From contig BLJB01000009.1 in the NCBI GenBank assembly GCA_013423325.1, positions 62,001 through 126,000 of the forward strand: a DNA stretch of 64,000 nucleotides, given 5' to 3'. This stretch comes from Usnea hakonensis (taxonomy: Eukaryota; Ascomycota; Lecanoromycetes; Lecanorales; Parmeliaceae). Shown here piece by piece: positions 10,695-21,856 of this stretch (its first letter is position 1; the number at the start of each line of letters is the position of its first letter). The notes below the pieces were generated by a model, which was given only the letters and a program-made list of their open reading frames with translations, was not told the origin of the DNA and ran no database searches. The position numbers and the translations under genes are program-made.

Positions 10695-13600
10695 TCATCT
10701 CCATACGCCCTTACCTCCAACGAGGAGACTGCCCCTTGAATTTCCTCCGCTACCCCCGCTCCCCGTAACAGCAGTGCTTAAGCGCACTGCTTCTTTCGCT
10801 GGCATGACCATATCTTTCGTTCGGGTCTCATTCACACTCATGGTCCCCATGGTGGTCCTTCGTTGACCAGCATGCTTTACCACAGGTGCTGTGCGCGGGC
10901 TGAGTATGCTAGCTTTGAAGTCGTTCTCTTTCTCGCTTCTCACCATTCGCCGCGCATGCGATGCTGTAAACATGTTGCTATCGTTCGGTGGACTTCCGGA
11001 TGATGCGCCAGGTGGACTTCGCCTTCGTTGGCGATTGGTAAGACTCGCATTCCCTGGCGCTGCGGAAGAGCTTCGCTTTATTGCGGTCCTGATCTGCATT
11101 GCATCGTTTTTGTTTGTCTTCCATTGATCTTCGGCATCGGAGCCTGAATTGTTTACGCTTTCGTTGAGTGTTGCGTCATTGGCAATATTCTGGACGTACT
11201 GAAGTGATGAGCGATTTGCACCTTTGATCGGCTCGAGCTCTCGCAAAGGCGATTGGTCCGAATCAGACGAAAAGCTCGTGAGGGTCGGAGGAAGTGGAGA
11301 GCCGTCTGTTTTCTTCGCGAGGAAACCAGTTTTGAACCGATTGTGTTTAGGCTTTACCTCTAGAGAAGGAACCGGTGGCGCAGGTATGGGAGAGGAATCA
11401 GTTGAGTTTTCCGCTACGAATGTCTCCTCTGGTGGCACGGAGGTGAGTAAGGTGGGTTGTATGGAAGTATTATGCTCGCTAAACGTTGTATCAGGTGTTA
11501 GGTCATTTCGCTGTGGTGTTTTCTCGAACTCTGCAAGTGCGCCCTCGGCAGTATCGTCCCGCCATCGCACGCCTCTCTTCAAACCTTTACCTGGTGACTT
11601 CTTCTTAGGAGTGAAGGAAACGCCCTTTTTTGGGGCCTTCCGCCTTTTTGGTGACATTCTGATCGGAGAGCCATGGGAGTTGTCATTGCTGGCAATTGGC
11701 GGAGGTAGGACAGGCTTGAGCGGCGACGCGATCTGCTTTTTCCGCTTCGGCGTTCCAGTCCGAGTAGGAGGAAATGCTTGGGTAGGTATGAGACTGCCAT
11801 CAGGCTTGATAACATGAGACGTGGCAGTCGTACAGCAATTCAGGATCTTGGCGAGTATCTTCTTCGCAGCTCCGACAGCTTCTTCTTCACCCATTGCCAT
11901 CAGGCTCTGGATCGCGACTATCGTCTCGAAATGAGTCTGAAGCATTACTTGCACTAGGCCAGCGTCGCCACCTTTCTCGTCGTCCGCCACATCGTTCAAA
12001 GCTTCTCGATCTGCATTTGCCTTCAGGATCTCAACCTCTCTGCTTAGGCAGGCTGCGTCTAGTCCGTCCGCTCTTCCGTCAGCTTCCTTGAGTTGTCTAA
12101 TGCCGTTCTGCAATGCTGAATCAATTGCACGCTCCCAATTGCTCTTTACGAGTCTTTGGTGGTAGTGATGTCTGCTGTTCTCGAGCTCGAGAAGGATACC
12201 ATGTGCGGTTTTGCGCATTGCCGAAATGTTCTGAAGGGCCCCTTCTTCCTCTGAATTGTCGCATGCTTGGTCGAAAGCAGCAACCCATGAAGATATCATT
12301 GCAATCCTTCTTTCAATTTGTCGAAGCTTTTTCATGTTGACAGCTTTTTCATGACGCTCTTTCTCGGAATTGTCGTACGCGCTGCGAATTCTAGCGACGC
12401 CTTCTTTCGTAATGACCTCTCGCTTTTCTGCTTGTCTCTGAAATTTAGCAAATGCTACTCCTTCGTGATCTTTCTGTTGCAGTTTGAGTTCGTTGATAAG
12501 AGCCATTTGCTCATCAATCTTGACTAGGAAGTCCTTGACATGGCGGTTCACGTTGTACACATTTCGCGTAACTTTAGTTTGAATGTTTTTTGCACGATTG
12601 GCGTACCGAAGTGTGTTCTGCGTTTCGTCAAAGTGTTGACTGGAGGGACTGACGCAAACGATCATGACGGTCTTGCAGTTGCCTCCAAGGGAGAATTTGA
12701 GGAGCCTAGTCAATTTCGAATTCCGATACGGCACATGATTCTTCTTTCTTGGGTCACAGAGGGCGTTTATGCAGCTTCCAAGCGCTAGGAGCGACTTGTT
12801 GATGTTGGCGCCCTCCTGGAGTCGCTCTCCTCGATTCTTTGTGGCGCTTGCCCGTTCACTTCCTGCCAGATCAATAATACTCAAAGTCGCCATTGTGTGT
12901 GGTTCTTTAATGTCTGCATTCCTATCCTTCTGTGCCACATTAATTTGGAGAACAGCATGTGATCGGGAGGAAGTGGCATTGGCTTCTGTAGGCGACATTG
13001 TACGGTACTCATTACCTCTCACGATCATGTCCATAACCTCTTGTACGTTCTGAGGGTGATGGCTTGAGAGACCAGCTACCGATACAGCTTGATTGGCGTC
13101 CTCACGGAGCATGAGAGCCTGCTTGCTTCCTCCGGGCACTAACAAGTCTCGAATGGTCTCGTTGTAGATTTCCAGGTATGAGAGCGAAATCTCTGTATGT
13201 TTCTCATCATTTATCTCAGCGATTCGCTCAAAAAGCTCTTGCATTGTCAAGAAGATGACACCAGGTGCTTGCACTGTCCCCGTGATCGTGTGTGTTTTGC
13301 CGCACCCTGTAGCTCCATATGCGAATACCGTAGCGTTGTAGCCATCCAGCACACTGTCCAGCAGGTTTCTTGTGGTGGCTTCGTAGACATCTCCCTGCGT
13401 GGTGTTCTCGTCAAATACTCGGTCAAAGCCGAAAGTCTGGTCCTTCGATCGTCTGCCATTGGGTCCAGTAAACTTGGCGCCGCGCTGGACTGCATGGTCA
13501 TCAGGTGGGTCGAAGATACTGCAAGAGTCAGCATGCCGAACCCAGCAACTATCAGCAATTTTGGCTCACAGGCATTTGTCGTCCACTACTTTGAGCACCG

Positions 13601-13822
13601 GCCGGATGCCCTTTGTTTTCAATAAGGGCGCAGGAGCTCCAGCGAGAGAGCCATCACCGAGGAAGAGGGGCCCGTCTGGCACTTGTGTCAACTGCGCTGC
13701 TTCTCGAACCTGAGATGTAGATGAGCTAGAGTGCGGAAAAAGGGAGCCTGAAGCGGACATACAGTGAACGGGCGAACTCTAATCGCTACACTGATCGAGG
13801 AAGCTCCGTCTGTGGCCGCCAT
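10695..13822 (-). CDS. Kinesin-8 motor (Kip3/Klp5 type)
   Basis: Plus-end-directed microtubule motor and depolymerase acting on spindle length and nuclear positioning. Exons 13822..13763, 13709..13570 and 13518..10695 (introns 53 and 51 nt), 1007 aa. The N-terminus (SISVAIRVRPFT) starts the motor domain. The P-loop GATGCGKT is at 135-142, switch I SSRSH at 250-254 and switch II DLAGSE at 283-288. The neck follows at about residue 400, then coiled-coil segments (KEVITKEGVARIRSAYDNSE). The long tail is basic and Ser/Pro-rich and contains SPLKPVLPPP and several KKR clusters, as in fungal Kip3 proteins that bind the lattice through the tail. Cys in the P-loop (GCGKT) is usual for fungal kinesin-8. 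The call to subfamily 8 rests on motor and tail layout. Confidence 0.9.
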
Positions 13823-14225
13823 GATAGCTTGTGTGGGCTAACGCGTCCGAAAAGGACAGGGGATGAATGATGCGGAGCCCAATGATTTCGAATAGAAAGG
13901 AGAGCTTGATGGCCAAAGTTGCGCACCGGGAGAATCGTAGCTTAATAGCGTTTACCGTTGTCTTTGCAGCTGTTGATGAGCTATCGTTACTTTACTACTT
14001 TGAGAACTACCCGCCGTCGACCAAGCAACAGCCGAGCAAACGCGCCGCGGTTCCCTTTTCTGAATTTCTTAGTGTAAACTGTAAAGCACCGCTTGATCAA
14101 GGTATCTATACCTTACTTAGCACAACTTTTACTTTACCTTGGTTCTCTGGTCTACTTTGAAAGAGAGTCATCTTGACAGCATACAGTTAATACAATGATC
14201 TTGCTGCCTGTTGTCGTCCTACCCT
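13823..14225. other. Intergenic upstream of kinesin gene
   Basis: Promoter region of the leftward kinesin gene plus the 3' region of the next gene. It contains TACCTT/ACCTTACTT-like elements near 14100-14140, a motif type also seen near 34620 and 49450. Confidence 0.45.
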
Positions 14226-15834
14226 TTAGTGTGGAGGCAATGCCAATTTATCATTAATCCTTACACCCGGGCCCTCCACCCATAGCTGCCCAAGGATTAC
14301 TTCTGTCCCAAATATTATCGCCCACTGCTCTATTCTTCTCTCTGAAATATTCGCAATAACACCGTCCTCCATGAAATGTGTTGCCACCCATCTGCCAGTT
14401 CGAAGAATGTTATATTCGAATCTTGTTTCCCATTCGTGGCGGTACCCAAGCTGATATCCGCACTATTTAAATCATTAGCAACCTTGTTCTGGCAATCTGA
14501 TGAAGATCGGATACCTTCACTATAATTCTGGAAGATTCTCTGCGCCTTTGGATGACCAAGTCTTTGGCCTTGCGATCACTTTCTGATCGAATGAGCTCAA
14601 AGGCTGGAAATTTGTCCGTGTCCATAAACGCATCTAAGCTCAAAGGGTCATAGTTGAAGAGAAATGTTGCAACGACGTCTGCCATAGTAAGATCCTCTTT
14701 GTTTGATGCTTCCGTGAAGCTATGAAGATTAATTATGCGAGGGTATCCACGCGTTTGACCGCACGCTTTATGAAAGTTACTCCAGAATTGGATTGGAGGA
14801 CCCTTAGTGTAGCCTGGCGGGTCGAGCTCGAGTCTTGCTCTCTTGTTTATTGGCTTTCCGTTGCTATCATTCTCCTCCTCCAATGAGGACGATTCTAATT
14901 CGCCTGTATTGTCTGCTTCGCTTACTTGGTCTTTCTGGTTGACCTTACGCTTGTTCGGAGTGTCCGCCAGGCTACTGGACTGCCCTGCTGTCTTGGAGTC
15001 GAGCTTGGCCTTAAGCAGCACTCTTGGAATGGCTCTGCTTTTCCTTAGGCCATCTGCAACAGGCTGAAATGCTGTGCTCTTAGAACCATCAGATCTGATT
15101 ATGGCGGTCTCTTTGCTAGTCAATACAGGCTTCCATCTTCCTGACAATGCTGGTGGAGATGCTGACTCAGGCGCCGATTCTGAGCACGCAGTCTGAGAAG
15201 TCTCTGGCACATTCGCGTTCTGCTTCTGCGCAGGCTGTTCCTTTCCTATCGCCCCAGTGTATCCCGTTTTCTTTGTCAAGATCGCCTCGTCTGCAGATCG
15301 CTCTTGTAATAGTGGTCTGGTGTTTTCCGGACCCTGCTTCTGTTTCGATGACTCTTTCTCTGCGGATGTACGATTTCCATCTGATTGGGCTTTTTCCAGC
15401 TCCTCGGGCAAACAGGTTCCTTTTGCTTCCTTCGCCCCGCTCACATCGCCAAGCGCTTGAGCTTTGAGTGAAGCTGTGGAAGGTAATACCGGAAATGGAG
15501 CTGACGTGAACGTTATCTGCGCTCTTAAAGCACCACCAGCAGGACCAAGTCTTTGCTCGAGAGCGACTGCAACTGATGAAGTCACCCGATCATTCAAGCT
15601 CTCCACAGCATTGGCAAGACGCTGCTCAACCGATGAAGTCATGCGATTACCGAGCGATACGACCTCAGGACCTAGGCGCCTATCAAGGGCTGCGGCAACA
15701 GCCGCTTCGATTCGAGCATCCAAGCTATCGCTTGCAGGTCCAAGGCGGCGGTCGAGGGCAGCATTGCTAGAGGCTTGGATCATCGCCTCGAGCGAAGATA
15801 CGAAGTCTGATGCTGAGGCAGTGTTTGGATCCAT
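14226..15834 (-). CDS. Uncharacterised protein, tandem paralogue A
   Basis: Not recognised. Exons 15834..14515 and 14462..14226 (52-nt intron with TGCTAATGA branch site), 518 aa. Residues 1-100 are four degenerate helical repeats with cores ALDRRLGP (26-33), ALDRRLGP (49-56), SVEQRLAN (68-75) and ALEQRLGP (91-98), probably coiled coil. Residues about 110-340 are low complexity and charged, with many Lys/Glu/Ser and basic patches (NKRKVNQKDQ, NKRARLELD) that could be nuclear localisation signals. The C-terminal 170 residues look folded (MADVVATFLFNYDPLSLDAF, RTGRWVATHFMEDGVIANIS) and resemble the C-terminal part of the next gene. No catalytic motif was seen. A nuclear or scaffold role would be a guess. 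Confidence 0.72.
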
Positions 15835-16710
15835 GACAACCGAACTAATCTTGTCTTTAACTCTGTAATTCGTGGGTCCGATGTCAAGGATTTCAATGTC
15901 GAGAGCAAGAATACGAATAGTATGAGCTAGGGGTCTTGCTCACTTCGAACTCTTCCAACGAGACCCCAAGCCTTTAGAAACTGGCCAATGAAGAGCAGCT
16001 TGCAACAAATACGGTCTGAAGATAGCAATGCCCTGATTTCCTCAGTGTCTGTCAGTGTTAATTCGCCAGGGTTTCGATACTTACAATTTTCACGGAGCCA
16101 GACGTGCATATGCATATGTAGTGCTAGTGGTATGTCGATGATGTACCAATATAGCGAGAAACCAGTACTGTTGTTATGCAGTAGTGGTGGCACCTTTGCT
16201 TTGATCAGCATCTATCTTCATCATCTTCAGACTTATGACAATAAAGTCATTATAACGTGAAACCGAGCTGAACAGACTACGCTAATATGAAGGGACAAAG
16301 TAAAAGACTAAGAGACGGCAATGGGACTTGCTCTTGGAACACTTGTTAAATTTATCAAGCTGAAATTCTGACAACTGATAATATGCTGTAAGTACCAGGT
16401 TGCCGATTGTCTGATTAACCACGACGGTGCTATAAGCCGTTCCAGCAATCAGTGCAGAAGGATAAGCGGAGATATAACGCAGAGAGTCGGTGGATTGTTT
16501 TTGTTTATGTTTATAAGACGTACGAGAGTGACAGTGCGGGGTGAATACGACGCTAGGTAAATACGATGTGTTGGGAGGGAAAGTCACTCTATTCGTGCCG
16601 CGAACTATTGGATTGGAAGATAGTAGAGAGAGTAAATTAAAAAAAAGCCATGAACAGTGGTATATTCATTCACGTAAATATCATGGTCGTCTTCTGGAGG
16701 TAACAAGCTC
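15835..16710. other. Intergenic between tandem paralogues
   Basis: AT-rich spacer carrying the promoter of paralogue A and the 3' region of paralogue B. Short open frames at 15927-16587 show no motif. Confidence 0.5.
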
Positions 16711-18144
16711 TTAAATCAAAAATGTGATGAAGTACCACAAGAGATGGTGATGTTCCTTGCTACTGAAGTGCCGAATATTAACGGGAACTCCGTAACTCAT
16801 CTTAGAACATTGCTGGCAGAACCACCGCACGCTTTCCCACTCCGTCAAATCACCACTCAGCAACGTAAATGTCACAGCAAATGCATGAAATTTGACCATA
16901 TAGGTGTCTGTAACCTGTCCAAGTACAACAATATCCCCAACCCTTCTGCGCCCCGCCTGGCACCGAATATCGTTCCCCCATACTCGAGTCTCCCAGAAGT
17001 TCAACAACAGAAGTCCTTCTCTCACCAGGCAAAGCGGATAAAGGCTGTCCCTTCGCCAATGCACAGATGTACTTGAACCTGCATCAATTGTGGCCGTACC
17101 ATCAGGCTTGAGATCCCCACAAAACCATGCGCCTGTAGGGCAGGGGGTCGCTGTCATCTCCACTATGCGATAGCTCTCGCTCCGTATCCGACACCACACA
17201 GTCCGCCAAAGCTCCAGCGCGCTCGTACAGGCTTCTTGGCCGACACCAAGCTGGTATAAGTCCACCATTGACTGCTTCTGTTCTAATTCTGCATGCCTGT
17301 TGACATTCAGAAACGCGTGGAGCAGATCCGGACAGTAATAGAACCAAAGCGTCACAATCAGATCGGCGATCCGAATAGAGGATCTGGTCTTGTTTGTATG
17401 GAATTTTGTGACGTCGACGATGTGCGCGCATCCAAAGGGTGCATCGTAAGGCAGTTCTGGTGAAGATCTTACGTGTATGCTGGAAGGTTCTGCCACGAAA
17501 GCTAGCTTTTCGGCGAAGTGGTCTCGGTTCTGGCAAGCCATGTCCATCCTAGGCTCCTTCTGAGAGAGGACTCTTAGAACCGCTGAGCTTTCGGCGAATC
17601 TTACTGCGGGCTCCGGCTGCTCCTCGAAACTTTTCGTGTCCGTCGAAAACTCACCCACGACTTGGGCCTGAGAGGAAGCTGGCAGAGACCCAAAAGGACT
17701 GAGAGTTGTTGAGAGAAACAGGAATTCTCCGTCTTCTTCGGTACTGTATCCATTCGAGATTGGATCTAGGGTAATTTCCTTCCCGACAAGACCAATTGTC
17801 CGTTCCTTCTCCGCTGTGGGGATGACCATTTTGTAAAGTGCAGTGGCTTCGCGCTTTGCCGGAACGGTGTCATCGCGTGAAGGGGGAACAACTTCCACAG
17901 CACGAATGTCTGTTGCAATGGATGAATTGCTAGCCACACCGTCTCCCATGTTAGAAGGGCCAGTAGCAAATGATGTGCCGGTAGCCGAGTCAATAACATA
18001 ATCAAAGCCGAGGCTTGGAGAAGAATTGCGGTCCGAGCTGATATTGACTGATTTCTTGGGAGAAGACTTATTCCAAGCATTCAAAAACTCGCCCAATGGT
18101 TTAAGCAGTGGGTCGAGAGCTTCACTAATGACCATTGAGAGCAT
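16711..18144 (-). CDS. Uncharacterised protein, tandem paralogue B
   Basis: Not recognised. Single open frame of 477 aa starting at the ATG at 18144, with a second Met at residue 4. The N-terminal 220 residues are Ser/Glu/Pro-rich and probably disordered. The C-terminal region aligns by eye with paralogue A: RIADLIVTLWFYYCPDLLHAF against MADVVATFLFNYDPLSLDAF, the RxxSxRI segment RIRSESYRIVEM against RRRESSRIIVK, and TGAWFCGDLKPDG against TGRWVATHFMEDG. Paralogue A has an intron right after the RI(I/V) motif, whereas B runs through without one. B also extends about 70 residues past the shared region with a Cys-containing tail (VRWFCQQCSKMS). Function unknown; the tandem layout suggests local duplication followed by strong divergence. 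Confidence 0.7.
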   Translation of the reverse strand: MLSMVISEALDPLLKPLGEFLNAWNKSSPKKSVNISSDRNSSPSLGFDYVIDSATGTSFATGPSNMGDGVASNSSIATDIRAVEVVPPSRDDTVPAKREATALYKMVIPTAEKERTIGLVGKEITLDPISNGYSTEEDGEFLFLSTTLSPFGSLPASSQAQVVGEFSTDTKSFEEQPEPAVRFAESSAVLRVLSQKEPRMDMACQNRDHFAEKLAFVAEPSSIHVRSSPELPYDAPFGCAHIVDVTKFHTNKTRSSIRIADLIVTLWFYYCPDLLHAFLNVNRHAELEQKQSMVDLYQLGVGQEACTSALELWRTVWCRIRSESYRIVEMTATPCPTGAWFCGDLKPDGTATIDAGSSTSVHWRRDSLYPLCLVREGLLLLNFWETRVWGNDIRCQAGRRRVGDIVVLGQVTDTYMVKFHAFAVTFTLLSGDLTEWESVRWFCQQCSKMSYGVPVNIRHFSSKEHHHLLWYFITFLI

Positions 18145-18581
18145 CCGTTATAGAGACGAGGTCTGCTCCGGTGTAAAGCCGGGGATGGCATTGAGACCGA
18201 ACTCTATGTTCCTAGCTTCAGTAACGATCGGCTGTGAGTTGAGGCAAAGATTGAGGGGAGAGTGAGGGAAGGATGTGCAAACCACAACGGTAGGCCAGAA
18301 GACGGACGCGAAGTTGCAAAAGATAGTGTTGTGTAAGATGAAAGATTGTGGACGAACAGGACTATTTATACTCAGGGGTTAAGGTGAAAAGGTGAAGGAA
18401 AGTGAATCAAATTGTTGCGACAATTCCAAAAGTAAAGCTGAAATGGAACCCAAAAAGAAGGACAGAATAAATGCATGGCTCCGTGATGGTGGTAATGACA
18501 ACCGTCATCGAGGGTATGCAATGCCATTTGTGTCAGTAACCTATGTCATCATGAATTCGTAGGTGATCGAAGTACCCGACT
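18145..18581. other. Intergenic upstream of paralogue B
   Basis: Holds the promoter of paralogue B and the 3' region of the small conserved gene, both leftward. Nothing else was recognised. Confidence 0.45.
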
Positions 18582-19121
18582 TCATACACGATCCTGGCTT
18601 TGGCTCCCAGCCTCGTCGTCGTAGCTTGGTATTATAACATCCCAATCATTATCTACATCCATGACATCCTCCTCGGCTTCCTTCGTCACTTTGGAAGCGA
18701 ATCTGAAAGCCAGAATAGCCCCATCTTTCAGCCCAGCACCCAAAGGACTCTCATTCAAGACGCTACCCTTCTTAACGCCCTTGCCCTTCGTGTCCCCATC
18801 TTCAAGCTCTGGGATCTTCAGGGCTACCCAGCCCCTGCTGGGATCATTCTTGTCTCTAGGCACGCCAAACTCGATGTCTTCGGGATCTTCAGGTAGAGTA
18901 TTGCCATTGATATGGTGGATACCTGTGGCGCTGATTGCATCTAGGAGCTCGCGCTTTATCGAGTCAAATGATTGGCTTTGCTGAACGAAAACGAGGATAG
19001 TGGTTTTGTGCTGCTTAAACCGTAGCGTCCACTGCGTCCCACCAGGCGTCTTTGCGGGCTAGAGATCTCAGATTTAGTACAGCGCAACAAGATGCTTCGC
19101 AAAATGGGTCAGACATACCAT
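18582..19121 (-). CDS. Small conserved fungal protein, possible beta-grasp fold
   Basis: Function unknown, but the pattern matches a small protein conserved in filamentous ascomycetes. Exon 1 appears to be only the ATG (19121..19119), followed at once by GTATGT and a 60-nt intron; exon 2 is 19058..18582, giving 159 aa that start M-PAKTPGGTQWTLRFKQ. The first 60 residues (TQWTLRFKQHKTTILVFV, then SIKRELLDAI) read as beta-beta-alpha, which would fit a ubiquitin-like fold. The middle has PEDPEDIEFGVPRDKNDPSR and GWVALKIPE, and the end has PLGAGLKDGAILAFRF with an acidic tail (WDVIIPSYDDE). The splice-created P after Met gives the best continuity. Divergent from the HET gene across about 300 bp. 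Confidence 0.72.
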
Positions 19122-19417
19122 GATGATTGCTGTTGGAGAATAAGAGAATGAGTATTGACGCGCTCGACGCGGTCAATAAATCTAGCCGCAATTTTCAGCC
19201 CTACAAGAAAAAGGTACTTTAAGTATTCGAGGATTTTGACCTTTGTCTGCGCTATCACTTGCTGGATCCACTACTTTATAACACAACTTTGCTCCTTTGC
19301 CCGATAGAAAGGGGTAATGCCTCCGTACAATTTTCAAGTTCAAGGTGATGTGTATAATCAATGATATGGAGATGATTGTGGGCGACGGCACTCTTCAGTC
19401 ATGTATTGTGTCCCCTG
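19122..19417. promoter_or_regulatory. Divergent promoter, small conserved gene and HET gene
   Basis: A 296-bp spacer lies between two divergent start codons. No specific binding site was recognised. Confidence 0.4.
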
Positions 19418-21856
19418 ATGGTGACTAAGCCCAACGACATCTGTCAAGAGCGAATTCAACGGGTATGGAGGGACTCTAGCAAAGGGCGAGGAAGTTTTCC
19501 GGAGCTGGATTCGGTGAGGTGCCAGAATGAGAGTATCTATTGCAATTCCTTTCGTTGGAAAATAGATGGGTCACACATTCCTGAGGAAGACCGTTCCCGC
19601 CAACTGCAAGCCTTTTGCGCTGACCTGGTAGCCCAAGCGTCAGCGCCGAAAAGCCACTTTGAGCACATCGACAATAAATTCTCCGAGTTGATCTTGTGCA
19701 ATTTTCAGTCGCAAGATTTGGAAGAAACCATCATCAGCCGAGCATGCCAAATCTTGAATCGGCTTCCCCAAACCGCGCCGAAAGTGGACTTCAACAACTA
19801 TGTCTGGGTGCGCTCTGCCAGCGTTAAGTGGCCCCAGGAGTATTTCATAGTTTCTTTGCCCGGACTTGACTCTCCTTTACAAAGTACAGCCTCGGCGCCC
19901 TGGGAGCAGCTACAAGTTGTCTCTTATACGAATACTACTACGTTGCAGCTTGCTCTCCAGATCGCAATTGTGCAGCCACAAAGATTTAACATTGGTTGGA
20001 CCATGCAAATTCTTGTAGATTTAATATCCGAACTTCTCGACTTAGTAGACGGTTTCTCAACGTCTGGGAGTGACTCAAATATGCACGGCAAGTATATTGT
20101 GCTCGCATATCTATGGACCACTTGGCAAAGGTCAATGATGCTGCTTTTCTACTACGCGCTTGGAGGCCAGCTCGTATACGGATACGAGGAACGATGGTCT
20201 GATAAACTAGCCTTACGTGGAAATGCAGTGCTTGGGCACGCCTCCGTCAGAGCCACGTTACAAGGATGGGCAAATAAGAGATCGAACTACTTGTGTCCGT
20301 GGGCATTCGAACTGCTGAAGAACAACCGCTCTGCCATTGGACTGGATTTCAGAACGTTTCATCAACGCTTTAACATTGTCCATCACGATCGTCCATCCCG
20401 TTGTCTATCTAATTCCGATGAGCCTTGCGACGGGAGTCATCCGTTAGCTTGTGGAAGATTTGTTGATAGAAGTCTCGTTGCGGAAGAGCAGTCCATGCAC
20501 GACTTCACATGCTCCGGACGATGTAAGCGGTTGATGTGGGATGAGAGCTCCTACCGAAGCATCTCGGGTCCAAGAGCCGTCTCCCTCAGTCCCAATCAAG
20601 TTCGTATCAAGTATTGCCATGCATCAGAGAGCACACTCTCAGTTTCTCATGTCTGGAGTCATGGTCAAGGCGGAAGACCTAAAACTGGTATCAATCGTTG
20701 TCTCCATGACCGGTATCTGCAAATAGCTAAACGACAAGGCTGCAGCTCCTACTGGATAGACACTGTTTGCATACCAGAGGCCCATGAACTCCGGAAAGAG
20801 GCCATATGCTACATTAATAGGATTTTTGCGGATAGCAAGATCGTTTTGATCTGCGACAAAGATCTCATGAGTATAGATATCAGTAACCTTGAGCATGACA
20901 TGAAACTGCTTGAATCAATCCTTGCTACGTTTCTGGTGTGTGACTGGAATGTTAGAGCATGGACGTTGTTGGAGGCTGTACGAGGGAATCATGCTATCCA
21001 TCTCCTTTGTAGTAGAAATAGGACTACATCACTGCGCGAAACTTTGATACGTGTTCATGGAGAAGGCAGCATCGATATGGCCATTCTCTTTCTTGCGATG
21101 AGACACCTTCTTCCCGCATCGACAGATGGCTTTCGCAATAGTTCGTCGCGGAAAAGACTGGAGGAAGCAGGTAACCTCCTCAGCCATAGACACGCCACGC
21201 GTGATGGTGACGACATTGTCATCTGGAGTCTTTTGAGTGATATTCGCGTCTATGATACCGCTGAGATGATGTGGAAGGGCAAAATCAATCGAAGGATTAA
21301 CACCGGATATCTTATGACCACAACGCCAAGATTACACAGCGTCCCAGGCTTTAGCTGGGCTCCCAGTAGTCCATACGTTCGACGGCCAGCTGTCGTATCA
21401 GGTAGCTCGCCTAAAGGTCACTTTTTCTCCTTCGATGGCGAAGGTAGTGAGTCCGGCACGATAACCGCAATGGGCCTACGGGCCGAGTGGCTGGTCTATA
21501 ATGTAGCCAAAGATCAGGCACGACTCTACCAAGATGCCCCTGTCACTGCAAACTTTCTGAACAGCGATGGTAGTCACTCTGCGGAAGTTCTACCCGGTCA
21601 CCGAGTCCTAAATCAATGCTGGCAGACGGCTACGCTACTCTTAGACAGCAACAGGTTGGTAATTCTAATCCAGCCGCAGTCGTCTAAGAACGCAAGTCCC
21701 TATCACGCCACGAGCAACGGAGGAGAGACCTATGGTCCTCTGCTAGCAGTTTGCACATCCGATGATGGTGAACGCTGGCAGTGGAAGGGAGTGTATGAGT
21801 GGAGCCGGTCGGTCCCATTGCCAGAGTTCGTTACGGAAGAAATCTGGCTCGTATGA
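19418..21856 (+). CDS. HET-domain protein (heterokaryon incompatibility family)
   Basis: Single open frame of 812 aa from the ATG at 19418; the frame extends upstream to 19376 only through a TTG. The HET domain lies at about residues 405-545: LSVSHVWSHGQGG, YWIDTVCIPEAHELRKEAI and FADSKIVLICDKDL match the three conserved blocks. A domain of this kind acts in fungal non-self recognition and triggers programmed cell death when activated. An N-terminal region of about 400 residues precedes it, with a Cys-rich segment just before the HET domain (CLSNSDEPCDGSHPLACG). The C-terminal 270 residues have no recognised domain but contain a conserved-looking FSWAPSSPY motif often seen downstream of HET domains. 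No intron is needed. Whether this allele is active cannot be told from one sequence. Confidence 0.9.
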   Translation: MVTKPNDICQERIQRVWRDSSKGRGSFPELDSVRCQNESIYCNSFRWKIDGSHIPEEDRSRQLQAFCADLVAQASAPKSHFEHIDNKFSELILCNFQSQDLEETIISRACQILNRLPQTAPKVDFNNYVWVRSASVKWPQEYFIVSLPGLDSPLQSTASAPWEQLQVVSYTNTTTLQLALQIAIVQPQRFNIGWTMQILVDLISELLDLVDGFSTSGSDSNMHGKYIVLAYLWTTWQRSMMLLFYYALGGQLVYGYEERWSDKLALRGNAVLGHASVRATLQGWANKRSNYLCPWAFELLKNNRSAIGLDFRTFHQRFNIVHHDRPSRCLSNSDEPCDGSHPLACGRFVDRSLVAEEQSMHDFTCSGRCKRLMWDESSYRSISGPRAVSLSPNQVRIKYCHASESTLSVSHVWSHGQGGRPKTGINRCLHDRYLQIAKRQGCSSYWIDTVCIPEAHELRKEAICYINRIFADSKIVLICDKDLMSIDISNLEHDMKLLESILATFLVCDWNVRAWTLLEAVRGNHAIHLLCSRNRTTSLRETLIRVHGEGSIDMAILFLAMRHLLPASTDGFRNSSSRKRLEEAGNLLSHRHATRDGDDIVIWSLLSDIRVYDTAEMMWKGKINRRINTGYLMTTTPRLHSVPGFSWAPSSPYVRRPAVVSGSSPKGHFFSFDGEGSESGTITAMGLRAEWLVYNVAKDQARLYQDAPVTANFLNSDGSHSAEVLPGHRVLNQCWQTATLLLDSNRLVILIQPQSSKNASPYHATSNGGETYGPLLAVCTSDDGERWQWKGVYEWSRSVPLPEFVTEEIWLV

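Noticed and set aside
11224..11817. 197-codon plus-strand frame opposite the kinesin gene
   Set aside because: Antisense shadow of the Lys/Ser/Pro-rich kinesin tail; no motif.
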